From NCBI GenBank assembly GCA_022511295.1, contig JAFLRT010000017.1:1-32196 (forward strand): a stretch of DNA of 32,196 nt. Reading direction: 5' to 3'. Within the stretch, counting starts at the first letter, position 1. Each line of letters starts with the position of its first letter. This stretch comes from Alistipes sp. (lineage in GTDB: Bacteria; Bacteroidota; Bacteroidia; Bacteroidales; Rikenellaceae). A program made the translations under genes and the position numbers. Positions 16,224-23,228 of the stretch are shown here, one piece after another. The notes beneath the pieces are model-generated. The model made no database searches, had not been told where the DNA came from, and was given only the letters and a program-made list of their open reading frames with translations.

Positions 16224-17591
16224 ATGGCAAAGGTCAAGAAGGCTTATTTCTGCAAGAACTGCGGATTCGAAGCGCCGAAGTGGCTCGGCAAATGCCCTGC
16301 GTGCGGCGAATGGAACTCTTTCACCGAGGAGATTATCGCCAAGGAGAACGGCTCTGTGCCGGCAGCCGTAGCAGGCGTATCTTCCTCACGACCACAAAGG
16401 GTAAAGGATATTCGCCAAAGCGACCGCAGGCGTCTCGACCTTGGAAATGCCGAGATAAATCGCGTGCTGGGCGGCGGTATGGTCGCAGGGTCGCTGATTC
16501 TGTTGGGTGGCGAGCCGGGTATTGGCAAGTCTACCCTGTCGCTACAGATAGCACTCTCGCCTAACGGGCTGAAGACACTCTATGTATCGGGAGAGGAGTC
16601 GCCCGAACAGATAAAGATGCGCGCCGAGAGAATAGGAATAGCCAACGATGACTGCGTCGTATACTCCGAGACCCTGCTCGAAAACATCATAGCACAAATC
16701 AATGAATTGCAGCCTGATTTGGTGGTGATAGACTCCATACAGACCATATACACAGACCTTATAGAGTCATCGGCCGGCAGCGTGTCGCAGATACGCGAGT
16801 GCGCCGCAACGCTCCTCAAATATGCCAAGAGCAGCGGCACCTCTATCTTCATCATAGGACACATAACCAAGGAAGGCAATATAGCCGGCCCGAAGATTCT
16901 GGAACATATAGTCGATGTGGTATTGCAATTCGAGGGCGACAGCAACAACATCTACCGCATACTGCGCGGAATCAAAAACCGTTTCGGCGCCACTTTCGAG
17001 ATAGGTGTCTTCGAGATGCTCGACAGCGGTCTGCGCGAGGTGGACAACCCATCGGCGATACTACTGACACACTACGATGAGCCGCTCAGCGGTATATCCG
17101 TCGGCGCCTCGGTAGACGGCATACGTCCATATCTTATCGAGGTGCAGGCGCTTGTCAGCAATGCTGCCTACGGCACTCCGCAGCGAAACGCCACAGGGTA
17201 TGACACGCGGCGAATGAATATGCTGCTGGCAGTTCTCGAGAAGCGCGTGGGGATGAAGATGTTTACAAAGGATGTCTTTCTGAACTTTGCAGGCGGTTTC
17301 CGCGTATCGGACACGGGACTCGATTTGGCGATAGCCGCTGCCGTAATATCCTCCTATTTCGACCGTCCGCTGCGCGAAGGATTGTGCTGCGCCGGCGAGA
17401 TTGGTCTCTCGGGTGAGGTACGTCCTGCTCCGCGAACGGAACAGCGCATAGCCGAAGCAGCAAGGCTCGGATTCAAGAAGATTGTCGTTTCGGGTTATAT
17501 GCCCAAGACAACCAAAACCGTCAAAGGCATAGAGATAGTACGCATAAGCAGCATCCAACAACTGCCAAGAGTTCTGTTCACAGAGGAATAG
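16224..17591 (+). CDS. radA: DNA repair protein RadA
   Basis: A 455-residue RecA-like ATPase that promotes branch migration in recombination. The N-terminal zinc finger uses Cys10, Cys13, Cys24 and Cys27. The Walker A motif GGEPGIGKS is at residues 95-103, Walker B is near LQPDLVVIDSIQTIYTD, the RadA-specific KNRFGATFEIGVFEM motif follows, and the C-terminal Lon-protease-like domain includes GYDTRRMNMLLAVLEKR and CCAGEIGLSGEVRPA. It follows rseP by 12 bases and ends only 16 bases before the stop of the convergent AlkD-like gene. No clear hairpin is visible in that gap. Confidence 0.96.
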   Translation: MAKVKKAYFCKNCGFEAPKWLGKCPACGEWNSFTEEIIAKENGSVPAAVAGVSSSRPQRVKDIRQSDRRRLDLGNAEINRVLGGGMVAGSLILLGGEPGIGKSTLSLQIALSPNGLKTLYVSGEESPEQIKMRAERIGIANDDCVVYSETLLENIIAQINELQPDLVVIDSIQTIYTDLIESSAGSVSQIRECAATLLKYAKSSGTSIFIIGHITKEGNIAGPKILEHIVDVVLQFEGDSNNIYRILRGIKNRFGATFEIGVFEMLDSGLREVDNPSAILLTHYDEPLSGISVGASVDGIRPYLIEVQALVSNAAYGTPQRNATGYDTRRMNMLLAVLEKRVGMKMFTKDVFLNFAGGFRVSDTGLDLAIAAAVISSYFDRPLREGLCCAGEIGLSGEVRPAPRTEQRIAEAARLGFKKIVVSGYMPKTTKTVKGIEIVRISSIQQLPRVLFTEE

Positions 17592-17607
17592 AAACCGGTA
17601 GAAACTG

Positions 17608-18240
17608 CTACTCCTCCATTCGCCACTCTGCCTCCTCGCGCAGATAGTTTGCCGCTGCGCCATGCACAGCAAGGCATGAGACAAAATCACGCGCCATAAG
17701 CGGTTCGCGTTCGAAGACCTTCATAACGGCTGCTGTAGCGCCATACCCCGCGAGGCGGCTATCGGGGAATCTCTCAAGGACCCTACTCACAGCAGACAGA
17801 ACAACGGATATCGTTGCATATTCATTGCGCGCAGCCGACATCAGAGCCGCATAACATAAAATCTCACTCTCGGCACACCACTTTTCAAGCAACGAATCCA
17901 CACACTTCACACGAGAGAACAGCGACATAGCCGCCAACTCGGCAATCTCCGAATTGACAATACCCGAAGCCCAAAAATCGAAATCCGGTTCCGACACCAT
18001 CGCGGCATCGGCAATCCACAAAGCGGCAATACGCAGTTCGCGCACATCCTGCACATAGAGATATCGGGCAAAGGCGTGGTCGCCGCCGACAGCAGATGCA
18101 ATGGAGCGTATGGTAGGTATCGCAACACCGAGATTGAGACCGCAGGGTTTTCCGCGAAACGACATCGAATCGGATGCCGCGCCATTTCTCTCACGGCGCA
18201 GTTCACCCAGCAGCATTGTCATACGCGATGTATTGTCCAT
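17608..18240 (-). CDS. AlkD-like HEAT-repeat protein (DNA alkylation repair family)
   Basis: A 210-residue all-helical protein resembling the DNA alkylation repair family (AlkD/AlkC type). The segment CGLNLGVAIPTIRSIASAVGGDHAFARYLY corresponds to the family's opening helices (written in two parts: CGLNLGVAIPTIRSIA and GGDHAFARYLY). VRELRIAALWIAD and WASGIVNSEIAELAAMSLFSR follow. The best-known members excise N3- and N7-alkyl purines, but shorter Bacteroidota members have no proven activity. It is the last gene of the minus-strand operon, 3 bases after the DUF4831 gene. Family assignment is by remembered sequence pattern, so activity is uncertain. Confidence 0.65.
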   Translation of the reverse strand: MDNTSRMTMLLGELRRERNGAASDSMSFRGKPCGLNLGVAIPTIRSIASAVGGDHAFARYLYVQDVRELRIAALWIADAAMVSEPDFDFWASGIVNSEIAELAAMSLFSRVKCVDSLLEKWCAESEILCYAALMSAARNEYATISVVLSAVSRVLERFPDSRLAGYGATAAVMKVFEREPLMARDFVSCLAVHGAAANYLREEAEWRMEE

Positions 18241-18243
18241 AGT

Positions 18244-19113
18244 CTACTTCTTAACGATAACCGTGCGTCCGAACTCATACAGAGGCAGCACAGCCGAGAT
18301 AATATGCTCCGTGCCGCAACTGAGAGTGCAGGTCGAGGGGTCGGCTATACGGCACTCGATACTGCCCTTCTCCTTCACTTCGGACTCGGCTATATATGTG
18401 AGCGAGGTATTGCCCGAAGGCTCTATCTGAAGCATCAGAATCTCTCCTGAGAGGTCTGTAGAGGGGATGACGCCGCTCTTATCACTGAAACGGCCCAGAA
18501 CATAGCCCTTATTGTTAGCCGCAGGACGAACTACGAGGCGCACCGTCTTTGTCGTAACAACGCTCTTGCCGAAGAAGAGTTCGAGGTACTCTTTCTCGTA
18601 TTCGTCTATGGTTTTGAGAGCCGATTTAAGTCCTGCGCCGAAAACATTCTCTCCAATCTCACCCGTAACAAGTTCCATACGACTTCGACGCAGCGAGAAT
18701 ATCATCTCGGCAGCCGCAGATGCAGCCGCATCTGTATCAAGTTCCTTCTGTTCAAGGCGGTCGGGAAGCAGGCGGGGAAACTCACACTGCGAACAGGGCA
18801 AAGACTCGGCGTATGAGGTTGTCAAAGCAGCATCATCGTCAAGAAGCGACAACGAGGCCCCGACAATACGATACGTTGTGCGGTCATTAAGCGGAGCGCG
18901 CACACCGAGATATTTCTGCGCATAACGTGCATACGGTCCGACTGCAAGTTCGGTCTCCTCAACGCACAAATCGACAGCAATAATGCTGTGCGGCTCACCG
19001 AAGACTATCTTTCCGTTCTCCTCCCATACCCCTGTACGGGTTATCTTTACGCCCTGCGCCGATACTGCGGCAGCAGAGAGCGTACAGAGGGTCAAAATCA
19101 AAAATCGTTTCAT
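18244..19113 (-). CDS. DUF4831-family periplasmic protein
   Basis: A 289-residue exported protein of unknown function. Residues 1-19 are a signal peptide ending in VSAQ. The mature part starts with VKITRTGVWEENGKIVF and holds ETELAVGPYARYAQKYLGV, which matches the DUF4831 pattern, then YRIVGASLSLLDDD. A central helical part, AAAEMIFSLRRSRMELVTGE, is followed by EYEKEYLELFFGKSVV, both typical of this Bacteroidota family. The C-terminal part is rich in beta strands. There is no lipobox. It lies between trmN6 (40 bases upstream) and the AlkD-like gene (3 bases downstream). Location is periplasm or outer surface by inference, and the function is unknown. Confidence 0.75.
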   Translation of the reverse strand: MKRFLILTLCTLSAAAVSAQGVKITRTGVWEENGKIVFGEPHSIIAVDLCVEETELAVGPYARYAQKYLGVRAPLNDRTTYRIVGASLSLLDDDAALTTSYAESLPCSQCEFPRLLPDRLEQKELDTDAAASAAAEMIFSLRRSRMELVTGEIGENVFGAGLKSALKTIDEYEKEYLELFFGKSVVTTKTVRLVVRPAANNKGYVLGRFSDKSGVIPSTDLSGEILMLQIEPSGNTSLTYIAESEVKEKGSIECRIADPSTCTLSCGTEHIISAVLPLYEFGRTVIVKK

Positions 19114-19153
19114 ATCAACATCGTTTTTATTTTTACATTTTCATATTCATAGT

Positions 19154-19858
19154 TCAAAAGTCGAGATAGAAGTCGCCCACGAGTGCTTTATACCTGTCAT
19201 CATATCCTCCAGAGCCGTCGCCGATTACAAGCGTATCGCACTGCGCGGCGCCCGAAAAACGGGTTGAGAACTCAAGCATCGTGCGCTTGGGCGGCTTCGT
19301 CGGCGTGGTTTTCACATCGCATCGCCTTACAAGATGCATATCGCCCGCCGCGACAAAGGCCCGCACGCTCTCACTCGGAACAATGACGGCAAAACGTCCG
19401 TCAGGCAAAAGCAGCCGCCGTGCCGCAACACACAACTCCGCAAAGGTGAGCGTATGCGTATGACGTGCATTAGAACGCGCGCTGTCGGGACACGGCAGCG
19501 ACACATCGTAGTAAGGCGGATTGGACACAATCAAATCGAAACGCTCCTCAGGGAAATAGTTCTGAACGGCATCGTGTACAATCTCTATCCTATCACTCCA
19601 TTGCGATGCCGCCGCATTTCTGCGAGCGCATTCTGCAGCGTCAGTATCGCTCTCGATACCGGTAACGGTCGCCTCGGGCCAACGCTGTGCGGCCATAAGC
19701 GCTATGACACCCGTCCCCGTTCCGACGTCGAGTATGCGCCGGCATATATCTCCCGCAGAGGCCCAGGCTCCTACAAGCACGCCATCGGTGCCTACCTTCA
19801 TCGCGGCACCCTGCTGGCTTATAACGAAATGCTTGAATCTGAACACATCTGCCGACAT
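19154..19858 (-). CDS. trmN6: tRNA1(Val) (adenine-37-N6)-methyltransferase-like protein
   Basis: A 234-residue class I SAM-dependent methyltransferase of the YfiC/TrmN6 group, which methylates A37 of a valine tRNA in E. coli. FRFKHFVISQQGAAMKVGTDGVLVGAW is the group-specific start (seen as FKHFVISQQGAAMKVGTDG). The SAM-binding ILDVGTGTGVIALMAAQR and the acidic IESD follow. The amino-methyl catalytic motif is VSNPPYYD, as in N6-adenine methylases. Length is normal. It sits 22 bases after the TIGR02757 gene in the minus-strand operon. The symbol rests on the group signature. A different tRNA or RNA target is possible. Confidence 0.87.
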   Translation of the reverse strand: MSADVFRFKHFVISQQGAAMKVGTDGVLVGAWASAGDICRRILDVGTGTGVIALMAAQRWPEATVTGIESDTDAAECARRNAAASQWSDRIEIVHDAVQNYFPEERFDLIVSNPPYYDVSLPCPDSARSNARHTHTLTFAELCVAARRLLLPDGRFAVIVPSESVRAFVAAGDMHLVRRCDVKTTPTKPPKRTMLEFSTRFSGAAQCDTLVIGDGSGGYDDRYKALVGDFYLDF

Positions 19859-19880
19859 ATCAATCGTCGTTTACCGTTCG

Positions 19881-20675
19881 TTACTGCTTCAAAAAGCCGT
19901 CTATACCTGCCCCAAAGAGTGAGAAATCGTATCGCACAGGGTCTTCCGCATCGAAACGGCGCAGCGCCTCGGTAATCTCTACCGTAGCCTTCCAATCACT
20001 CTGCCGGCGCTGCAAAAGACCGAGCGCACGACCCATATTACCCGTATGCACATCGAGCGGCAGGTAGAGAGCCGACATAGGGACACTGCTCCACTCGCCG
20101 AAGTCCACACCGCGTCCGTCGCGGCGCACAAACCATCTGAAATACATATTAAGCCGCTTGCAAGCCGCTCCTTTGTCTATCGACGAGAGGTGTTTCTCGC
20201 AATGGCTGTCGTGCTCGCACGCAAAAAACTCACGGCGAAAGTCCGAAAGAACCTGCGCCATAGAACCCGTAGCCGCATAACGGCTCTCGACAAAGCGTCC
20301 GATACCGCCGAAACGCTCGCACATGCCTCTCACACCCCTCACAAAGTCAGCGAAGTCGCGTCCGTTAAAGGTGCGGTGTACATAATCATGCAGGCGCGTC
20401 AATTCACTCTCCGAAGCATTGCAGACAAAATCATACGGCGCATTATCCATATAGTGCATCATCCGTCGCGCACTCTTTACTATCGCCTTGCGGTTGCCCC
20501 ACGCTATGGTAGAGGCAAAGAGACCTGCGACCTCTCTATCCTCACGCGAAGAGAAGGCGTGCGGCACACTTATAGGGTCGTTCTCGATAAACTCGGGTCG
20601 GTTATACTTGTCGTGGAGATGCTCCAGAAGGTCGCGCAACTCCTCCGTATTCACATTATTACAAGATGATTCCAT
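19881..20675 (-). CDS. TIGR02757 (DUF2400) family protein
   Basis: A 264-residue conserved protein of unknown function. The family pattern is clear: [31 protein letters not shown] (here as DPISVPHAF and [18 protein letters not shown]), [36 protein letters not shown] and the terminal [16 protein letters not shown]. Parts of it, such as [10 protein letters not shown] and LPLDVHTGN, resemble helix-hairpin-helix DNA glycosylases, but I see no catalytic Lys and no iron-sulfur cysteines. Its ATG lies inside the end of the lolD gene (17-base overlap), so it is translationally coupled. A DNA-related role is only a guess. Confidence 0.85.
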   Translation of the reverse strand: MESSCNNVNTEELRDLLEHLHDKYNRPEFIENDPISVPHAFSSREDREVAGLFASTIAWGNRKAIVKSARRMMHYMDNAPYDFVCNASESELTRLHDYVHRTFNGRDFADFVRGVRGMCERFGGIGRFVESRYAATGSMAQVLSDFRREFFACEHDSHCEKHLSSIDKGAACKRLNMYFRWFVRRDGRGVDFGEWSSVPMSALYLPLDVHTGNMGRALGLLQRRQSDWKATVEITEALRRFDAEDPVRYDFSLFGAGIDGFLKQ

Positions 20676-21309
20676 CGCTCATAACAATTTTACGGTCGGC
20701 CGTCGCTGCAAGTTCCTCATCGTGAGTAACCAGAACAACAGTCTGACCAAGTCTCTCCCTCAATTCAAAAAACAGGCGGTGTATCTCCTCGCGGTTGCGG
20801 CTGTCGAGGTTGCCCGAAGGCTCGTCGGCAAGCAGTACCGAAGGCTCGTTAATCAGCGCACGCGCAATAGCCACCCGCTGCTGCTCACCGCCGGAGAGTT
20901 CTGACGGCTTGTGTGTCATACGGTGTTCAAGACCCATCATCGCAAGCAATTCGCGTCCTCTCTTTTCACATTCACGCCGCTCGCGGTGTGCTATATAGGC
21001 CGGTATGCAAACATTCTCCAGCGCCGTAAACTCAGGCAGCAGGTGATGAAACTGAAAGACAAAGCCTATATGTCTATTGCGAAAACGCGACAACTCATTG
21101 TCATTAAGTGAAAAAACATTCGTACCTGCAATCTCCGCCACACCCGAATCGGGACGCAACAAGGTGCCGAGTATCTGCAACAGGGTCGTTTTGCCGGCAC
21201 CGCTCGCACCGGTAATGGCCACCACCTCCGACGGTGCCACCTCGAGCGAGATGCCGCGAAGCACCTCGAGAGAACCGTAACTCTTATGAATGTCTGATGC
21301 CTTTATCAT
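20659..21309 (-). CDS. LolD-like ABC transporter ATP-binding protein
   Basis: A 216-residue ATPase of the LolD/MacB/FtsE group that normally energises lipoprotein release from the inner membrane. Walker A is GASGAGKTT (about 34-42), the Q-loop is in [18 protein letters not shown], the signature is [15 protein letters not shown], Walker B is [12 protein letters not shown] and the switch His is in [22 protein letters not shown] is typical of LolD. No LolC/E-type permease gene is in the window, so it must pair with membrane subunits encoded elsewhere, or serve another MacB-like permease. It overlaps folP by 4 bases (ATGA) and the TIGR02757 gene by 17. Confidence 0.88.
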   Translation of the reverse strand: MIKASDIHKSYGSLEVLRGISLEVAPSEVVAITGASGAGKTTLLQILGTLLRPDSGVAEIAGTNVFSLNDNELSRFRNRHIGFVFQFHHLLPEFTALENVCIPAYIAHRERRECEKRGRELLAMMGLEHRMTHKPSELSGGEQQRVAIARALINEPSVLLADEPSGNLDSRNREEIHRLFFELRERLGQTVVLVTHDEELAATADRKIVMSDGIIL

Positions 21310-22148
21310 TGCATATTCTCCTTATATCTGTTAAACAGTCTAATCGTATCGACCGCCTCGCGCACATCGTGTACGCGCAATATCTTTGCACCCTGACGCA
21401 AAGCCTCCCAGTTGAGCGCAGCCGTACCGGCAAGGCACTCCTCCGGCGTCGCTCCGACAGTTTTGTATATCATCGACTTGCGCGACAATCCGGCAACAAC
21501 CGGATATCCCTTTTCGCATACCTTGTGCAGACCGGCAAGCAGCGCAAAGCACTCATCCGTACTCTTTGCGAAACCGAAGCCCGCATCGAGGATTATCCTC
21601 TCGGTTCTCATGCCGCGCGACATCAACTCCCCGGCCTTGGCTCCCAGCCACGCCGCGACATCTGTCGCTACATCATCATAACCGCACGACTGCTGCATAG
21701 AGGCAGGCGTTCCTCGCATATGCATCGCCACATACGGCACATCTGCCGCTATAACCGTCTCGACCATACGTTCATCAATCTCTCCGGCCGAGATATCGTT
21801 GATGATGACGGCCTGCGTACTCTCTATGGCTCGAAGCGCGATATCGGCGCGGAACGTATCGACCGAAATCGGAATATCCGGCGATACTTCGCGCACACAT
21901 CTTATACCCGTCTCCACACGGTGCCACTCCTCGTCTGCCGGCACATCATCAGCACCGGGGCGTGATGAGTATCCGCCTATATCTATAATTGAGCATCCCT
22001 CATCGACAACCTCCTCCACACGCCGAAGAAGAGCATCGCGGTCCATCGTCCGGCTCGCAGCATAGAACGAGTCGGGGGTTACGTTTACCACAGCCATCAC
22101 GCATGGCACGGTCATATCAACGCCGTATATCTCTGCGGTGTGCTTCAT
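21306..22148 (-). CDS. folP: Dihydropteroate synthase
   Basis: A 280-residue folate-pathway enzyme that joins p-aminobenzoate to dihydropterin pyrophosphate, the target of sulfonamides. Motifs are [85 protein letters not shown] and the terminal LRVHDVRE. All substrate-binding segments are present. The chosen ATG at 22148 overlaps coaE by 32 bases. Met11 ([11 protein letters not shown]) is an alternative that would shorten the overlap to about 2 bases, but residues 1-10 fit the usual first strand. It is coupled to lolD by an ATGA overlap. Confidence 0.94.
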   Translation of the reverse strand: MKHTAEIYGVDMTVPCVMAVVNVTPDSFYAASRTMDRDALLRRVEEVVDEGCSIIDIGGYSSRPGADDVPADEEWHRVETGIRCVREVSPDIPISVDTFRADIALRAIESTQAVIINDISAGEIDERMVETVIAADVPYVAMHMRGTPASMQQSCGYDDVATDVAAWLGAKAGELMSRGMRTERIILDAGFGFAKSTDECFALLAGLHKVCEKGYPVVAGLSRKSMIYKTVGATPEECLAGTAALNWEALRQGAKILRVHDVREAVDTIRLFNRYKENMQ

Positions 22149-22725
22149 ATCTGAAAATACGGTCGAGTTGCATTACATCGCTGCGCAGGTAGTCAAGCGT
22201 AATGTTCGCTACCGTATAGTCTGCCCTTGCACACAACTCATCATCCGACATCTGGGCAGCCATACGTCTCTCAACATCCTCGCGCGCCACTCCGTTGCGC
22301 CGGCATACACGTTCTATACGCAGTTCGCGCGGCGCCACAACGGCAAGTGTCAAATCAACCTCCCCGTCGAAACCCGACTCAAAGAGTATGGCGCTCTCCA
22401 AAATAGTATAGACGTCGCCCGAATGCTCCTCGCACCAGCGGCGAAAATCGGCTCTCACTATAGGATGAACCGCTTCATTAAGTTGCCTCAAGCGCTCCTC
22501 ATCACCGAAAACCGCCGAAGCGAGGTACGCTCGGTTCAATTCGCCATCGACATAGGTCTGCTCGCCGAACAGTTCCGAGAGCCGGCATTTGAGACTCTCA
22601 TCGCCATTCATCAATCTGCGCGCCGCGACATCGGAGTCGTACACCGCGACGCCCGTCTCGGCAAAAATACGGCACGCAGTAGACTTGCCGCTGCCTATAC
22701 CGCCGGTAACACCTACACGTATCAT
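22117..22725 (-). CDS. coaE: Dephospho-CoA kinase
   Basis: A 202-residue P-loop kinase that performs the last step of coenzyme A synthesis. The Walker A motif GGIGSGKS is at residues 8-15, followed by the family's YDSDVAARRLM, VHPIVRADFRRW, AILFESGFDGEVDLTLAVVAP (in part AILFESGF) and the lid RNGVAREDVERRMAAQMSDDE (here RRMAAQMSDDE). Length is normal. It overlaps the YbbR-like gene upstream by 4 bases (ATGA) and folP downstream by 32. In Bacteroidota a YbbR-type gene is commonly found directly before coaE, which supports both calls. Confidence 0.94.
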   Translation of the reverse strand: MIRVGVTGGIGSGKSTACRIFAETGVAVYDSDVAARRLMNGDESLKCRLSELFGEQTYVDGELNRAYLASAVFGDEERLRQLNEAVHPIVRADFRRWCEEHSGDVYTILESAILFESGFDGEVDLTLAVVAPRELRIERVCRRNGVAREDVERRMAAQMSDDELCARADYTVANITLDYLRSDVMQLDRIFRYEAHRRDIRR

Positions 22726-23111
22726 TTTATCACCTTGATAACAGGGTCATCCTCGACGGATACTATTTTTATATCGCTTAAATGAACTGAGAGAACCTTG
22801 CGCAACGACTCTTTTTTTACCTTCGAAACAGGCACTCCGTTCATATCCGCATCCTCGTACACCTCCAAATCGGAGAGCGGTATACGCAGGCGCGAACCTA
22901 TTCTGATTTTATGGTTCAGCAGGTTGGAGCCTACACCCTCGACCACGCACGGCACATCGACATTCTCCCCGTCAATAGAGAGTTTGGCGACATAATCTGC
23001 CGTATAGGTATAGTTCAGCTTGGCGATATACCACAATACGAACGACGCTATAAAAAGCAGTATGAATACAGGCGAAACCACTTGCCTGATTTTTGTCAGA
23101 AAATTCTTCAT
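22722..23111 (-). CDS. Short YbbR-like membrane-anchored protein
   Basis: A 129-residue protein with a short basic start, one membrane helix (about 13-32, VFILLFIASFVLWYIAKL) and a beta-rich outer part. The position directly upstream of coaE with a 4-base overlap, and the pattern LWYIAKLNYTYTADY followed by short beta strands, are those of Bacteroidota YbbR-domain proteins. Those are usually around 300 residues with several repeats, so this one holds only one domain. No frameshift or leftover coding frame is evident between it and the upstream promoter, so it looks like a compact form rather than a broken gene. It is the first gene of the eight-gene minus-strand operon. Function unknown. Confidence 0.6.
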   Translation of the reverse strand: MKNFLTKIRQVVSPVFILLFIASFVLWYIAKLNYTYTADYVAKLSIDGENVDVPCVVEGVGSNLLNHKIRIGSRLRIPLSDLEVYEDADMNGVPVSKVKKESLRKVLSVHLSDIKIVSVEDDPVIKVIK

Positions 23112-23148
23112 TATCTCTATTTTACAAAGGCAAATATCTTTACAAGGG

Positions 23149-23156
23149 CAAATATA
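23149..23156 (-). promoter_or_regulatory. Candidate -7 box of the ybbR-coaE-folP operon
   Basis: TATATTTG on the minus strand (23156-23149), 37 bases before the ATG. I found no TTTG at the right distance upstream, so the call rests on one box and on position at the head of the operon. Confidence 0.45.
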
Positions 23157-23207
23157 CTAATTTATTTCCAAAGGCCCGATTCTGCCGCATACATTCACCA
23201 TCTCACC

Positions 23208-23228
23208 ACCGCTGAAAACGTCAGCGGT
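23208..23228 (-). terminator. Candidate hairpin terminator of the addB-like gene
   Basis: ACCGCTGA (23208-23215) pairs exactly with TCAGCGGT (23221-23228) around a 5-base loop. The stem includes the stop codon of the addB-like gene. No T-run follows on the minus strand, so termination would be weak. Confidence 0.4.

Noticed and set aside
17592..17607. Terminator between convergent radA and AlkD-like gene
   Set aside because: Only 16 bases separate the stops and I found no hairpin of useful strength there.
22722..23111. Pseudogene status for the short YbbR-like gene
   Set aside because: The frame is intact, coupled to coaE, and the upstream 109 bases contain a promoter-like box and no leftover coding frame.
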